From an uncultured Flavobacteriaceae bacterium (GTDB lineage Bacteria > Bacteroidota > Bacteroidia > Flavobacteriales > Flavobacteriaceae): a DNA stretch of 64,000 bases. Below are positions 24,491 through 33,110 of this stretch, piece after piece (the stretch's first letter is position 1; every line of letters starts with the position of its first letter). The notes beneath the pieces were generated by a model. That model did not search any database and was not told where the DNA came from. It saw only the letters and a list, made by a program, of their open reading frames with translations. Made by a program: the position numbers and the translations under genes. Location of the stretch: positions 930,001 through 994,000 of the forward strand of contig CANLQD010000003.1 of NCBI GenBank assembly GCA_947493175.1, given 5' to 3'.

Positions 24491-25954
24491 ATGACACAAA
24501 CCAGACTGGGGATATTGTTGCTTGCTTTTTTGATTACCCTTCCTCTTTTTTCACAAAATACAGTACCCGTCGATTCCATTTCGGATGTTGCCGATACTGT
24601 TCTATTGAACGACCTTCAAACCGGTACTACCGTCTCCCCATTGCCCAATGAGGGTTTTTCCATCAAGAGTTTGGGACGTGGCGCTCTAGGGATGTTGGTA
24701 TTGCTTGTAATCGCCTTCCTTTTTAGTTCGAACAGAAAAGCGATCAATTGGAAAACTGTTGGTATTGGCATATCCTTACAGCTCCTGATAGCGATCGGGG
24801 TTTTGAAAGTTCCCTTTATACAAAAAGCCTTTGAAGCCGTTGGTGGCATCTTTATCAATATTCTTGGGTACACCCGGGCGGGGAGTAAATTTTTGTTCGA
24901 AGGACTGGTGGTGGATACGAATACCTTTGGCTATATTTTTGCTTTTCAAGTATTGCCCACGATCATTTTCTTTTCTGCCTTAACTTCTTTGTTATTCTAT
25001 CTGGGTATCATTCAAAAAGTGGTCCGTGCCTTGGCATGGCTCCTTTCCAAGACCTTGGGTATTTCTGGTGCAGAAAGTCTATCGGTGGCTGGAAACATTT
25101 TTTTAGGACAAACCGAGGCTCCCTTGCTGATTAAGGCCTATTTGGAAAAAATGACCAAATCGGAAATACTGCTAGTAATGATTGGCGGTATGGCCACGGT
25201 TGCCGGAGCTGTTTTGGCGGCCTATATTGGATTTTTAGGAGGAGAGGACAAAGCTTTACAACTTGTTTTTGCCAAACATTTGTTAGCTGCCTCTGTCATG
25301 GCGGCCCCCGGAGCCATCGTTATTTCTAAAATGCTCTATCCGCAAACAGAGACCATCAACACCGACGTGCACGTTTCTACTGAAAAAATAGGTTCCAATT
25401 TATTGGATGCCATCGCAAACGGAACCACAGAAGGACTCAAACTCGCCGTCAATGTTGGGGCGATGCTTTTAGTGTTTGTAGCCATCATCGCCATGGTGAA
25501 TGGTATTTTGGAATGGATGGGAGACCTTACAACACTGAACGGATGGATTGCCGACAACACCGCATATGAAAAATTCTCCCTGGAAGCCATCCTGGGAACG
25601 GTATTCGCCCCTTTGATGTGGCTGATAGGCGTTGCAAAGGAAGACGTTATGTTGATGGGGCAGTTATTGGGCATCAAATTGGCGGCTAGCGAATTTGTAG
25701 GATACATTCAATTAGCCGAATTGAAGGATATGGCCAGTCTTCCCAGACTTACCTATAACAAATCGGTCATCATGGCTACTTATATGCTTTGCGGTTTTGC
25801 CAATTTTGCTTCCATTGGTATCCAAATCGGCGGTATCGGTTCTTTGGCACCGGGACAGCGAAAAACCTTATCCGAATTTGGCATGAAGGCCGTCTTGGGC
25901 GGATCCTTGGCATCGTTGCTTTCCGCTACGATTGCCGGGATGATTTTGGGGTAG
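24491..25954 (+). CDS. Concentrative nucleoside transporter (CNT/NupC family)
   Basis: This 487-residue inner-membrane protein imports nucleosides with Na+ or H+. It has an N-terminal signal-like segment ending LFSQN, an extra hydrophilic stretch, then the CNT core. The nucleoside-binding motif is FLGQTEAPLLIKAYLEKM, and later FGVAKEDVMLMGQLLG-like and the final SATIAGMILG are typical. Signal-peptide-bearing CNTs of this length are common in Bacteroidota. Next to thyA and with a deoxynucleoside kinase and cytidine deaminase elsewhere in the window, it belongs with nucleotide salvage. Confidence 0.92.
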   Translation: MTQTRLGILLLAFLITLPLFSQNTVPVDSISDVADTVLLNDLQTGTTVSPLPNEGFSIKSLGRGALGMLVLLVIAFLFSSNRKAINWKTVGIGISLQLLIAIGVLKVPFIQKAFEAVGGIFINILGYTRAGSKFLFEGLVVDTNTFGYIFAFQVLPTIIFFSALTSLLFYLGIIQKVVRALAWLLSKTLGISGAESLSVAGNIFLGQTEAPLLIKAYLEKMTKSEILLVMIGGMATVAGAVLAAYIGFLGGEDKALQLVFAKHLLAASVMAAPGAIVISKMLYPQTETINTDVHVSTEKIGSNLLDAIANGTTEGLKLAVNVGAMLLVFVAIIAMVNGILEWMGDLTTLNGWIADNTAYEKFSLEAILGTVFAPLMWLIGVAKEDVMLMGQLLGIKLAASEFVGYIQLAELKDMASLPRLTYNKSVIMATYMLCGFANFASIGIQIGGIGSLAPGQRKTLSEFGMKAVLGGSLASLLSATIAGMILG

Positions 25955-26110
25955 CCTCCCTTTCTCCAGAAAGATCATATCTTTTTTACTTGGTTAATAA
26001 TTTTTGATAAGTACCCATTTACCCAAGGGTGGGGTCATCCTGTGTTCCCATATCTTTACATACCATAGAAATTTGGACAAAACCTTTAATGGGGAAATAG
26101 AAGAGCGCGA

Positions 26111-26935
26111 ATGAAACAATACCACGACCTACTCGAACATGTTTTGAAAAATGGCCATCAAAAAGGCGACCGTACCGGCACTGGCACCAAAAGTGTCTTC
26201 GGATACCAAATGCGGTTCGACCTGAGCGAGGGTTTCCCGATGGTCACTACCAAAAAATTGCACTTGAAATCGATTATTTACGAACTATTATGGTTTTTAA
26301 AAGGCGATACCAATGTTGGCTACCTACAAGAAAACGGGGTACGCATCTGGAACGAATGGGCCGATGAAAATGGCAATCTCGGTCCGGTGTACGGGTATCA
26401 GTGGCGCAATTGGAACGGCGATGAAATAGACCAAATCAAAGAGGTAGTGCATTCACTAAAAACCAATCCGAATAGTCGACGCTTATTGGTCTCTGCCTGG
26501 AACCCCAGTGTGCTGCCCGACACTTCCAAATCCTTTTCGGAAAATGTAGCGAATGGTAAGGCCGCTTTGCCTCCTTGCCATGCCTTCTTCCAGTTTTATG
26601 TGGCCGATGGCAAGTTGTCCTGTCAACTGTATCAGCGTAGTGCCGATATCTTTTTGGGGGTGCCATTTAATATTGCATCCTATGCCCTATTCACTATGAT
26701 GATGGCCCAGGTATGCGGCTATGAAGCAGGAGATTTTATCCATACCTTTGGCGATGCCCATATCTATGACAATCATATGGATCAGGTGCAACTACAACTA
26801 AGTCGGGAACCAAGGTCGTTACCGAAGATGATACTAAATCCGGAGGTCACCGATATTTTTGATTTCGCATTTGAGGATTTCACTTTGGTCGATTATCATC
26901 CACACCCCCATATTAAAGCGGCAGTAGCGATTTAA
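26111..26935 (+). CDS. thyA: Thymidylate synthase ThyA
   Basis: ThyA makes dTMP from dUMP with methylene-tetrahydrofolate, releasing dihydrofolate that FolA must reduce; folA lies 5 kb downstream. The 274-residue protein has [18 protein letters not shown], the catalytic cysteine in [29 protein letters not shown] and [10 protein letters not shown]. There is a short insertion ([14 protein letters not shown]) just before the active-site cysteine, seen in several Bacteroidota and folate-type ThyA proteins. The start ATG at 26111 gives the usual [12 protein letters not shown] beginning. Confidence 0.97.
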   Translation: MKQYHDLLEHVLKNGHQKGDRTGTGTKSVFGYQMRFDLSEGFPMVTTKKLHLKSIIYELLWFLKGDTNVGYLQENGVRIWNEWADENGNLGPVYGYQWRNWNGDEIDQIKEVVHSLKTNPNSRRLLVSAWNPSVLPDTSKSFSENVANGKAALPPCHAFFQFYVADGKLSCQLYQRSADIFLGVPFNIASYALFTMMMAQVCGYEAGDFIHTFGDAHIYDNHMDQVQLQLSREPRSLPKMILNPEVTDIFDFAFEDFTLVDYHPHPHIKAAVAI

Positions 26936-27065
26936 AATCGTCCAAAATCACTTAGGGCATCCACAGGGTGATTTCTTCATGATGCTTTTTAACCATTTTT
27001 TGACTTTTTAGAGTCCGTTGGCACTGTGCGGTAATTCGTATCTTTAGGGCAAGAACACATGATGT

Positions 27066-28226
27066 ATGGTATTGACCGATTCCCTGTTGGATTTCTTCTT
27101 GGAAACCCGAAAACACACCGAAACGATTTGCGCCCCGCTCGAAATTGAGGATTATGTGGTACAACCCGTAATCGATGTTTCGCCCCCCAAATGGCATTTG
27201 GGGCATACGACCTGGTTCTTTGAGGAGTTTATCTTAAAACCCCATGCCAAGGACTACCAATTGTTCAACGAGGACTTTTCGTTTGTCTTCAATAGCTATT
27301 ATGAAAGCATTGGCAAGCGGGTGGTGCGTTCGGACCGCGGCAATCTGTCTCGCCCATCGGTGCAGAAAGTGTATGAATATCGTAATTATGTAACCAAAGG
27401 TATTCAAGACCTCTTTGGGCAGGAGCAACCAAAAACGCTGTTCGATTTGCTCGAAATCGGTATTCATCATGAAAAACAACACCAAGAATTACTGTTGACC
27501 GATATCAAGTATATTCTTGGAAACAATCCTTTACTGCCGGTATATTCGGATAGCTTTCAAGAACACCTAAAAGAATCCCACGAACAAGATTGGGTTTCGA
27601 TGGAAGAAGGCGTCTACAACCTTGGCCATCAGGGCGATGACTTTTGCTATGACAATGAATTGGGGCGGCATAAAGTGTATTTGCACTCGTATCAAATTTC
27701 CAACAAACTGGTAACCAATCGGGAGTTTATCGACTTTATCGATGCGGGAGGCTATCAACAATTCGACCTTTGGCATGCCGAAGGCTGGGATTGGGTACAA
27801 CAGAACAGCATCACAGCTCCCTTGTACTGGCATAAAATTGACGGGGAATGGCACCACTACACCCTTGGGGGACTCATCAAAGTAACACCGGACACCCCGG
27901 TGACACACATTTCCTATTTCGAGGCATTTGCGTATGCCCAATGGAAAGGTTGTAGACTGCCCACCGAATTTGAATGGGAAACAGCACAAGCGTATTTTAA
28001 ATGGGGCAGCCGATGGGAATGGACCGAAAGTGCCTACCTCCCTTATCCGAACTACCAAAAAGCTCCTGGGGCCTTAGGCGAATACAACGGCAAGTTCATG
28101 GTGAACCAAAAAGTGCTGCGCGGCGGTTCTGTCGCAACCCCTATGAAGCACACCCGCCACACCTATCGAAATTTTTTTCAGACCAACTTACGATGGCAAT
28201 TTACCGGATTACGGTTGGCAAGATAA
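27066..28226 (+). CDS. egtB: Ergothioneine biosynthesis protein EgtB-like (sulfoxide synthase)
   Basis: EgtB is a non-heme iron enzyme that joins a thiol (gamma-glutamylcysteine or cysteine) to trimethylhistidine using oxygen. The 386-residue sequence has the N-terminal DinB-like domain with the iron ligands: KWHLGHTTWFFEEF (His47) and HHEKQHQEL (His135 and His139). A C-terminal FGE-sulfatase/lectin-like domain follows with LVTNREFIDFIDAGGYQ, CRLPTEFEWE and VLRGGSVATP. No egtA or egtC is in the window, so the protein may use cysteine directly, as some EgtB subtypes do. EgtD follows 124 bp downstream in the same direction. Confidence 0.9.
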   Translation: MVLTDSLLDFFLETRKHTETICAPLEIEDYVVQPVIDVSPPKWHLGHTTWFFEEFILKPHAKDYQLFNEDFSFVFNSYYESIGKRVVRSDRGNLSRPSVQKVYEYRNYVTKGIQDLFGQEQPKTLFDLLEIGIHHEKQHQELLLTDIKYILGNNPLLPVYSDSFQEHLKESHEQDWVSMEEGVYNLGHQGDDFCYDNELGRHKVYLHSYQISNKLVTNREFIDFIDAGGYQQFDLWHAEGWDWVQQNSITAPLYWHKIDGEWHHYTLGGLIKVTPDTPVTHISYFEAFAYAQWKGCRLPTEFEWETAQAYFKWGSRWEWTESAYLPYPNYQKAPGALGEYNGKFMVNQKVLRGGSVATPMKHTRHTYRNFFQTNLRWQFTGLRLAR

Positions 28227-28350
28227 AGAATGTATTGGCCGCAGCTCATTTTTAACATCAAGCTACGTTCAGACAGGCATATCACGCTCACTCTTGGCAT
28301 GGTGGCCTGTATAAAAATAAGGTTTTAGTACCACTAACGACAAAATATAC

Positions 28351-29328
28351 ATGCAACAAGAAACAGCAACCACTTTTGAGAACCAATTCGAGGAAGAGGT
28401 CTATCAAGGACTTACCGCTTTCCCGAAACACTTATCCTCCAAATACTTTTACGATGAAATCGGCGATAAACTCTTTCAGGAGATTATGCATATGCCCGAA
28501 TATTATCTTACCGATGCTGAATTCCAAATTTTCGAAAATCACAAGGACGACATCTGCAACGCATTCGCCGGTGGAGGGCAACCTTTTAACTTGATAGAAT
28601 TGGGCGCAGGTGACGGTAAAAAGACTAAAATATTGTTGAGGCATTTATCCGAAAACGATATTGACTTCACTTATGAACCGATCGACATTAGTCAAAACGT
28701 ACTCGATGGACTCGAGAATTCCCTTCAAAAGGAGTTGCCAAAGGTAAAAGTTGAAACTTGGCAAGGCACCTATTTCGAGGCACTGGAAAAAATCAACGCC
28801 TCCGACGGCACCCGAAAAGTAATTTTGTTCCTTGGTTCGAATATGGGCAATCTGTTGCACCCGCAAGCGATTGCTTTTTTAAAACATGTGCAGGAATTGA
28901 TGCAAGACGGGGATCTCTTTTTTGTAGGTCTGGACCAGAAGAAACATCCGCAAGTTATTTTAGATGCCTACAATGACCCGGCCGGTATTACATCTGCCTT
29001 TAATAAAAATGTGCTTACAAGAATTAATCGGGAGCTGGAAGCCGATTTTTATGTTGACGACTTTTTACATTGGGAAGTATATGACCCTGAATCGGGAACT
29101 GCAAAAAGCTATTTAGTCTCGAAGAAAGAACAAACCGTATCCGTTAAAAAACTGGGGCTTCGAATAGCCTTTGCCCCGTGGGAAACCATTCACACCGAGA
29201 TTTCCCAGAAATACGATGATACCACTGTAGCCTGGATGGCCGAACAATCGGGATTGGAAGTTATGGCCCAATTCAGCGATGCCGGTGACCAATTCAAAAA
29301 TTACCTGTTTACGAAGAAAAAAAACTAA
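28351..29328 (+). CDS. egtD: L-histidine N-alpha-methyltransferase EgtD-like
   Basis: EgtD trimethylates histidine to hercynine with three SAM molecules, the first step to ergothioneine. The 325-residue protein starts with the family segment FPKHLSSKYFYDEIGDKLFQEI and MPEYYLTDAE. SAM-binding motif I is LIELGAGDGKKT, followed by PIDIS and ILFLGSNMGNL. The C-terminal part has the conserved AFAPWETIHTEISQKY. It sits between egtB and DUF427, only 3 bp from the latter. Demand for SAM links this cluster to the riboswitch-controlled met genes at the left end. Confidence 0.94.
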   Translation: MQQETATTFENQFEEEVYQGLTAFPKHLSSKYFYDEIGDKLFQEIMHMPEYYLTDAEFQIFENHKDDICNAFAGGGQPFNLIELGAGDGKKTKILLRHLSENDIDFTYEPIDISQNVLDGLENSLQKELPKVKVETWQGTYFEALEKINASDGTRKVILFLGSNMGNLLHPQAIAFLKHVQELMQDGDLFFVGLDQKKHPQVILDAYNDPAGITSAFNKNVLTRINRELEADFYVDDFLHWEVYDPESGTAKSYLVSKKEQTVSVKKLGLRIAFAPWETIHTEISQKYDDTTVAWMAEQSGLEVMAQFSDAGDQFKNYLFTKKKN

Positions 29329-29331
29329 AAA

Positions 29332-29613
29332 ATGAAAGCAATCTGGAACAATACCGTAATCGCGGAGAGCGATGAAACCGTGGTGGTCGAAAACAACCAC
29401 TATTTCCCGGCGGAAAGTATCAAAAAAGACTTTTTTAAACCTAGTAGCACCCACACCACCTGCCCTTGGAAGGGAGTTGCCTCCTACTATACCTTAGAGG
29501 TAGACGGACAAACGAACGAAGATGCCGCTTGGTTTTATCCCGAAGTGAGCGAATTGGCAAGAGGCATTAAGGGAAGAGTTGCCTTTTGGAAAGGAGTACA
29601 GGTAACGGACTGA
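29332..29613 (+). CDS. DUF427 domain protein
   Basis: This 93-residue protein matches DUF427: MKAIWNNTVIAESDETVVVE, NHYFPAESIKKDFF, STHTTCPWKGVASYY and the tail AWFYPEVSELARGIKGRVAFW. The family is widespread, small and beta-rich, with no proven activity. It begins 3 bp after the egtD stop codon, so the two are almost surely translated from one message. That tight link suggests a role near ergothioneine metabolism, but this is inference from context. A hairpin terminator follows. Confidence 0.9.
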   Translation: MKAIWNNTVIAESDETVVVENNHYFPAESIKKDFFKPSSTHTTCPWKGVASYYTLEVDGQTNEDAAWFYPEVSELARGIKGRVAFWKGVQVTD

Positions 29614-29628
29614 AAAAGAGACCATAAA

Positions 29629-29660
29629 AAAAGCCGGATAGTAAAAAACTATCCGGCTTT
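29629..29660. terminator. Bidirectional terminator, DUF427/CBM48
   Basis: AAAGCCGGATAGT pairs with ACTATCCGGCTTT around a short A-rich loop, with an A run before it that gives a T tail on the minus strand. It lies between two convergent genes. Confidence 0.85.
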
Positions 29661-29680
29661 AGTCTTTGTTCGATTCTCGA

Positions 29681-29977
29681 CTACAATTCCAAAACTGCAT
29701 TCTCCGAACCTGCATAATCGTTCCACTGGTAACGATCAGCTTCGGCCTCGTTTACGTAATCACCGTCGATGATGTACTTGAATTCGTAGGTACCTTCTTT
29801 TGGAAGTTCAAAAGTTCCCTTGAAATTACCGTTCTTTAGTTTCTTCAATGTACTTCCTTTTGGGTTCCAATTGTTGAAGTCACCTACTACGGCTACTTTT
29901 TTAGCTTCTTCAGCAGGAACCGTGAAGGTTACCTTGCATACTGGTTTTGTCTTAAGATATTGTTTAGCGATTGCCAT
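29681..29977 (-). CDS. Isoamylase early-set (CBM48-like) domain protein
   Basis: A 98-residue cytoplasmic protein if started at the ATG at 29975-29977 (MAIAKQYLKTKPVCK); an in-frame ATG at 30004 would add nine residues. It is a stand-alone glycogen-binding-type domain: VTFTVPAEEAKKVAVVGDFN, NWNPKGSTLKKLKNG, and GTYEFKYIIDGDYVNEAEAD. The tryptophans and the glycine-rich turns match AMPK-beta/isoamylase N domains. It is common in Bacteroidota as a small protein of unknown role. It faces the DUF427 gene across a shared terminator. Confidence 0.88.
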   Translation of the reverse strand: MAIAKQYLKTKPVCKVTFTVPAEEAKKVAVVGDFNNWNPKGSTLKKLKNGNFKGTFELPKEGTYEFKYIIDGDYVNEAEADRYQWNDYAGSENAVLEL

Positions 29978-30128
29978 GTTTTTTAATTTTAAAATTTTTG
30001 GCAAAATTAGCGTATAAATATCCTAGTATACAATGACTTAAATCAGTTTTATCAATTTAGTAATATTCAACTTACTTTTAAACGGCTTCATCAATAAATG
30101 ACCATTGAATTTTTCAAGTACACAAATG

Positions 30129-31217
30129 CTATTCCCCTGTTTTTAAGATTTTTACAATTTCCTGTATGTCCTGCACAGTATTGTAGAAGTGAAAACTGAG
30201 TCGAATTCCGTTTCCCCGTTGCGAACAGACCACACCACTTTCGGTCAGTTTATGAAACACATTTTCATCGCCCTTGATGTTAAAAATGGTGCTATGCACT
30301 GTTCTTGAGACCACAGCATCCTCTAATAGATTCAGTGCCTCGAATTCCTCTTTCGCCTTTGTCGAAAGCTCGCGAAGTTGTTTTTCGATCGTCGACATTC
30401 CGAAATCATTCAAAAAATCCAATGAAAATTTAAGACTTCCAAAGTTCAAGGTGTCCAAATGACCAGGCTCCAATCGTTTTGCAAAGCGTATGTGCTCTTT
30501 CCCATCCGCGTTACCGTTGGCCGCATTGAAACCGGTAGACTGTAAGGCAATACGGTGTTGAACACTGTCTTTCATCAGCATAAATCCGTTTCCGTATCCT
30601 GCCAACAACCATTTATATGCACTGGCACCCAAGACATCAAAAGGAGCGCTTTCAAAATTAAAATCGGTCATACCACAGAATTGGGTACCATCGGCAATAA
30701 TAAGTAAGTCGGGATACTCTTTCTTCAATCTAGAAAGAAAATCGATATCTATTTGAATCCCATTCACCCATTGTACGACACTCAGCGCCAAAACCGTAAT
30801 TGCCTCAGACTTTACTTTCTCCAGAATATGTGCTTCAAGATGTACATCGATCTTGACATAGGATACCTTAAAACCACGTTCCTCAAAAGGCCAATTCACC
30901 GAAGGGTAGTCACTCTCTAGCAATAATACCTTATGGCTTTTGTCTAGCCCTTCCAACAAAAGATTCAAACCAATGGAAAAGTTGGGCACCAAGGCCACGT
31001 TTTCCTTTTTACAACTAAAAAACCGACCTACTGTCTCACGAACTTCGGGAATATGATGGATCATGGCATTCATCTTCATACGACTGCCTCCTATTAAAAA
31101 ATCAAGGTCGTGCTCTTGTCTCCATTCGAGCAAGGCATCATAGAGCAGTCCTGACGCTGCGGTATTGGCATAAATACAATGGCCCAAAACGGGGAACTGT
31201 TTTCGAATGTTTTTCAT
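30129..31217 (-). CDS. Class V aminotransferase / cysteine desulfurase-like PLP protein; possible EgtE
   Basis: The 362-residue protein is a fold-type I PLP enzyme of the aminotransferase class V family. The start MKNIRKQFPVLGHCIYANTA resembles the substrate-binding N-terminus; the PLP aspartate is in IIADGTQFCG, and the Schiff-base lysine is Lys202 in ASAYKWLLAGYG. IscS/SufS active-site cysteine loops are not evident. EgtE, the C-S lyase finishing ergothioneine, belongs to this superfamily. The gene is 0.8 kb from egtB-egtD-DUF427 but on the opposite strand, so it is a candidate only. A kynureninase-like or selenocysteine-lyase-like role is also possible. Confidence 0.85.
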   Translation of the reverse strand: MKNIRKQFPVLGHCIYANTAASGLLYDALLEWRQEHDLDFLIGGSRMKMNAMIHHIPEVRETVGRFFSCKKENVALVPNFSIGLNLLLEGLDKSHKVLLLESDYPSVNWPFEERGFKVSYVKIDVHLEAHILEKVKSEAITVLALSVVQWVNGIQIDIDFLSRLKKEYPDLLIIADGTQFCGMTDFNFESAPFDVLGASAYKWLLAGYGNGFMLMKDSVQHRIALQSTGFNAANGNADGKEHIRFAKRLEPGHLDTLNFGSLKFSLDFLNDFGMSTIEKQLRELSTKAKEEFEALNLLEDAVVSRTVHSTIFNIKGDENVFHKLTESGVVCSQRGNGIRLSFHFYNTVQDIQEIVKILKTGE

Positions 31218-31275
31218 AGCATCAACAGAAAAACGGCGATTGCCGTATCTTTGTGGTTAAAGATACAGCTTAGGA

Positions 31276-31671
31276 ATGTTCTCCAAAAACAAAAATACCC
31301 CGAACCTCGACCTTGAGCAACACGAGCTTTTGGAGCATGCACAAGCGCGTATTAAACAGAAAAAAAGACTCTTTGCCCATTTTGTCGTCTTTCTGATCGG
31401 AAGTGTTTTTTTAGTCCTAATCAATAAGATTTTAAAGTATGGCGAAACCTACGACTGGTTTATTTGGGGCATTACCTTTTGGGCCTTTTTGTTCATCATA
31501 CATACCTTCAATGTTTTTGTGACCCAAAGATTTATGGGAAAGGACTGGGAGCGTAGCCAACGGGAAAAACTAGTCGCCAAACAGAAGAAACGTATTGGGG
31601 AACTACAAAAAGAAATCGAGACCGATTTTCCGTTGTCGAATATTAATAAAAAAGAGCAAGACCCGCTTTAA
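31276..31671 (+). CDS. 2TM domain membrane protein
   Basis: The 131-residue protein fits the 2TM family of Bacteroidota: two hydrophobic helices (about 34-52 and 65-85) joined by a short loop, with flanking charged helices. Recognisable parts are ARIKQKKRLFAHFVVFLIGS, YDWFIWGITFWAFLFIIH and the tail FMGKDWERSQREKLVAKQKK. In other family members the domain sits next to LytTR sensors, but no regulator is adjacent here. It is divergent from the PLP gene and lies 60 bp before folA, with which it may be co-transcribed. Confidence 0.85.
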   Translation: MFSKNKNTPNLDLEQHELLEHAQARIKQKKRLFAHFVVFLIGSVFLVLINKILKYGETYDWFIWGITFWAFLFIIHTFNVFVTQRFMGKDWERSQREKLVAKQKKRIGELQKEIETDFPLSNINKKEQDPL

Positions 31672-31730
31672 GACAACGATTGGTCTGTTTTTTGGTAGAC
31701 CCATTGTATAAAACCGATTAAAAAAGTACT

Positions 31731-32228
31731 GTGACCAAAATTATCATGATTGCCGCCGCTGCCGAAAACGATGCTATTGGTAAAGACAACGATTTAATAT
31801 GGCATTTACCGGACGATTTCAAACACTTTAAGACCAAAACCACTGGCCATGCCATGATTATGGGGCGCAAAACATTTGAGAGCTTTCCGAAACCTTTGCC
31901 CGAGAGACGTCATATCATCATTACGAGGGATAAAAAATATGAGGTAGAGCATGAACTTTGCCAGGTCGTACACTCTATAGAAGCGGCTTTAAAGGAAGTT
32001 GTAAACGATACACAGGCTTTTATCATAGGAGGGGGCGAAATCTACCGACAGGGGGAACCGTATGCCGACATCATTGAATTGACCCGGATTCATGCCACTT
32101 TTGAGGAAGCGGACACTTTCTTTCCAAAAATTGATGAAACCCGTTGGCGGTTAGGGGCGAAAAAGTATCATCCAAAAGATGAACGGCATACGCATGCTTT
32201 CACCTATCTGACCTTTTATCGGAAATAG
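31731..32228 (+). CDS. folA: Dihydrofolate reductase FolA
   Basis: FolA reduces dihydrofolate to tetrahydrofolate with NADPH, restoring the cofactor used by ThyA. The 165-residue protein has the family motifs IAAAAENDAIGKDNDLIWHLP (substrate side), MIMGRKTFESFPKPLPERRHIIITR and FIIGGGEIYRQ (NADPH). The start codon is GTG at 31731, because the motif order requires it and no ATG lies close upstream. A ThyA-type thymidylate synthase 5 kb upstream makes an active FolA necessary. Confidence 0.96.
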   Translation: MTKIIMIAAAAENDAIGKDNDLIWHLPDDFKHFKTKTTGHAMIMGRKTFESFPKPLPERRHIIITRDKKYEVEHELCQVVHSIEAALKEVVNDTQAFIIGGGEIYRQGEPYADIIELTRIHATFEEADTFFPKIDETRWRLGAKKYHPKDERHTHAFTYLTFYRK

Positions 32229-32312
32229 TTCTTAGGGTTTAAGGAAACTTATTTAAAAAATAAACTATAGGGGTTCATAAGCCGACGCCTGACGAAGGCC
32301 CTTCAATACTTC

Positions 32313-33101
32313 TTAAAAATCTAGGTAAGAAACCTTTACCGCGGTTTTTACATCCCATAAAAAGCTTTGTAAGACAGTAAGGTCGGCATTCGTATAAAAA
32401 GTGCCTTTTCCATTCTCCAAAGCATCATTCAAGGCCTCATTTTTATCTAAAACGGCCTTTGTTTGGCGAGCGACCGCCTCCCCTGAATCAATGATTTTTA
32501 CATGCTCTGGCAACAGTTTACGAAGTACCGGTATTAAATAGGGGTAGTGCGTACAGCCCAACACCAAATGATCAATATCGGCATTCAACATGGGTTCGAG
32601 ATATTGGGTAAGCAGTGCTTCCGTTTCGGGAGATACCGCTTTTCCCTCTTCAATGAGCGGGACCAACCCAACACCTTCCTGTTCAACAACGCTGATTCCG
32701 TGGGCATGGTTTTCCGAAGTACTGTGAAAGAGTTGGCTGCTTAGGGTTCCCTTGGTCGCCAAGACACCTACAGTTTTTGACTTTGATCCTAATGCCGCAG
32801 GTTTTATAGCAGGCTCGATTCCTATAAAGGGTACGTCATACGTATTCCTTAAATGGTCAATGGCATTGGTGGTGGCGGTATTGCAAGCCACGACGATAAG
32901 CTTGCACTCTTTTCGGAGCAGCAATTCGGTATTCTTGATGCTTAACCTGAGGATGTCTTTGGCAGATTTGCTACCATAGGGAGCATTTTTACTATCGGCT
33001 AAATAGATGGTGTTTTCTCTAGGTAGCAGTTTATGGATTTCCTTCCAGATGGAGGTGCCCCCTACTCCAGAATCAAAAATGCCTATGGGACGTTTATCCA
33101 T
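32313..33101 (-). CDS. murI: Glutamate racemase MurI
   Basis: MurI converts L- to D-glutamate for peptidoglycan. The 262-residue protein has IGIFDSGVGGTS, the catalytic cysteine regions VVACNTATTNA and LVLGCTHYP, and the segment IYLADSKNAPYG typical of the racemase family. It lies 9 bp downstream of the phosphatase gene on the same strand, so the two may be one transcript, with no clear functional link. Another cell-wall gene, murF, lies at 51 kb. Confidence 0.96.
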   Translation of the reverse strand: MDKRPIGIFDSGVGGTSIWKEIHKLLPRENTIYLADSKNAPYGSKSAKDILRLSIKNTELLLRKECKLIVVACNTATTNAIDHLRNTYDVPFIGIEPAIKPAALGSKSKTVGVLATKGTLSSQLFHSTSENHAHGISVVEQEGVGLVPLIEEGKAVSPETEALLTQYLEPMLNADIDHLVLGCTHYPYLIPVLRKLLPEHVKIIDSGEAVARQTKAVLDKNEALNDALENGKGTFYTNADLTVLQSFLWDVKTAVKVSYLDF

Positions 33102-33110
33102 TGTATGCGA

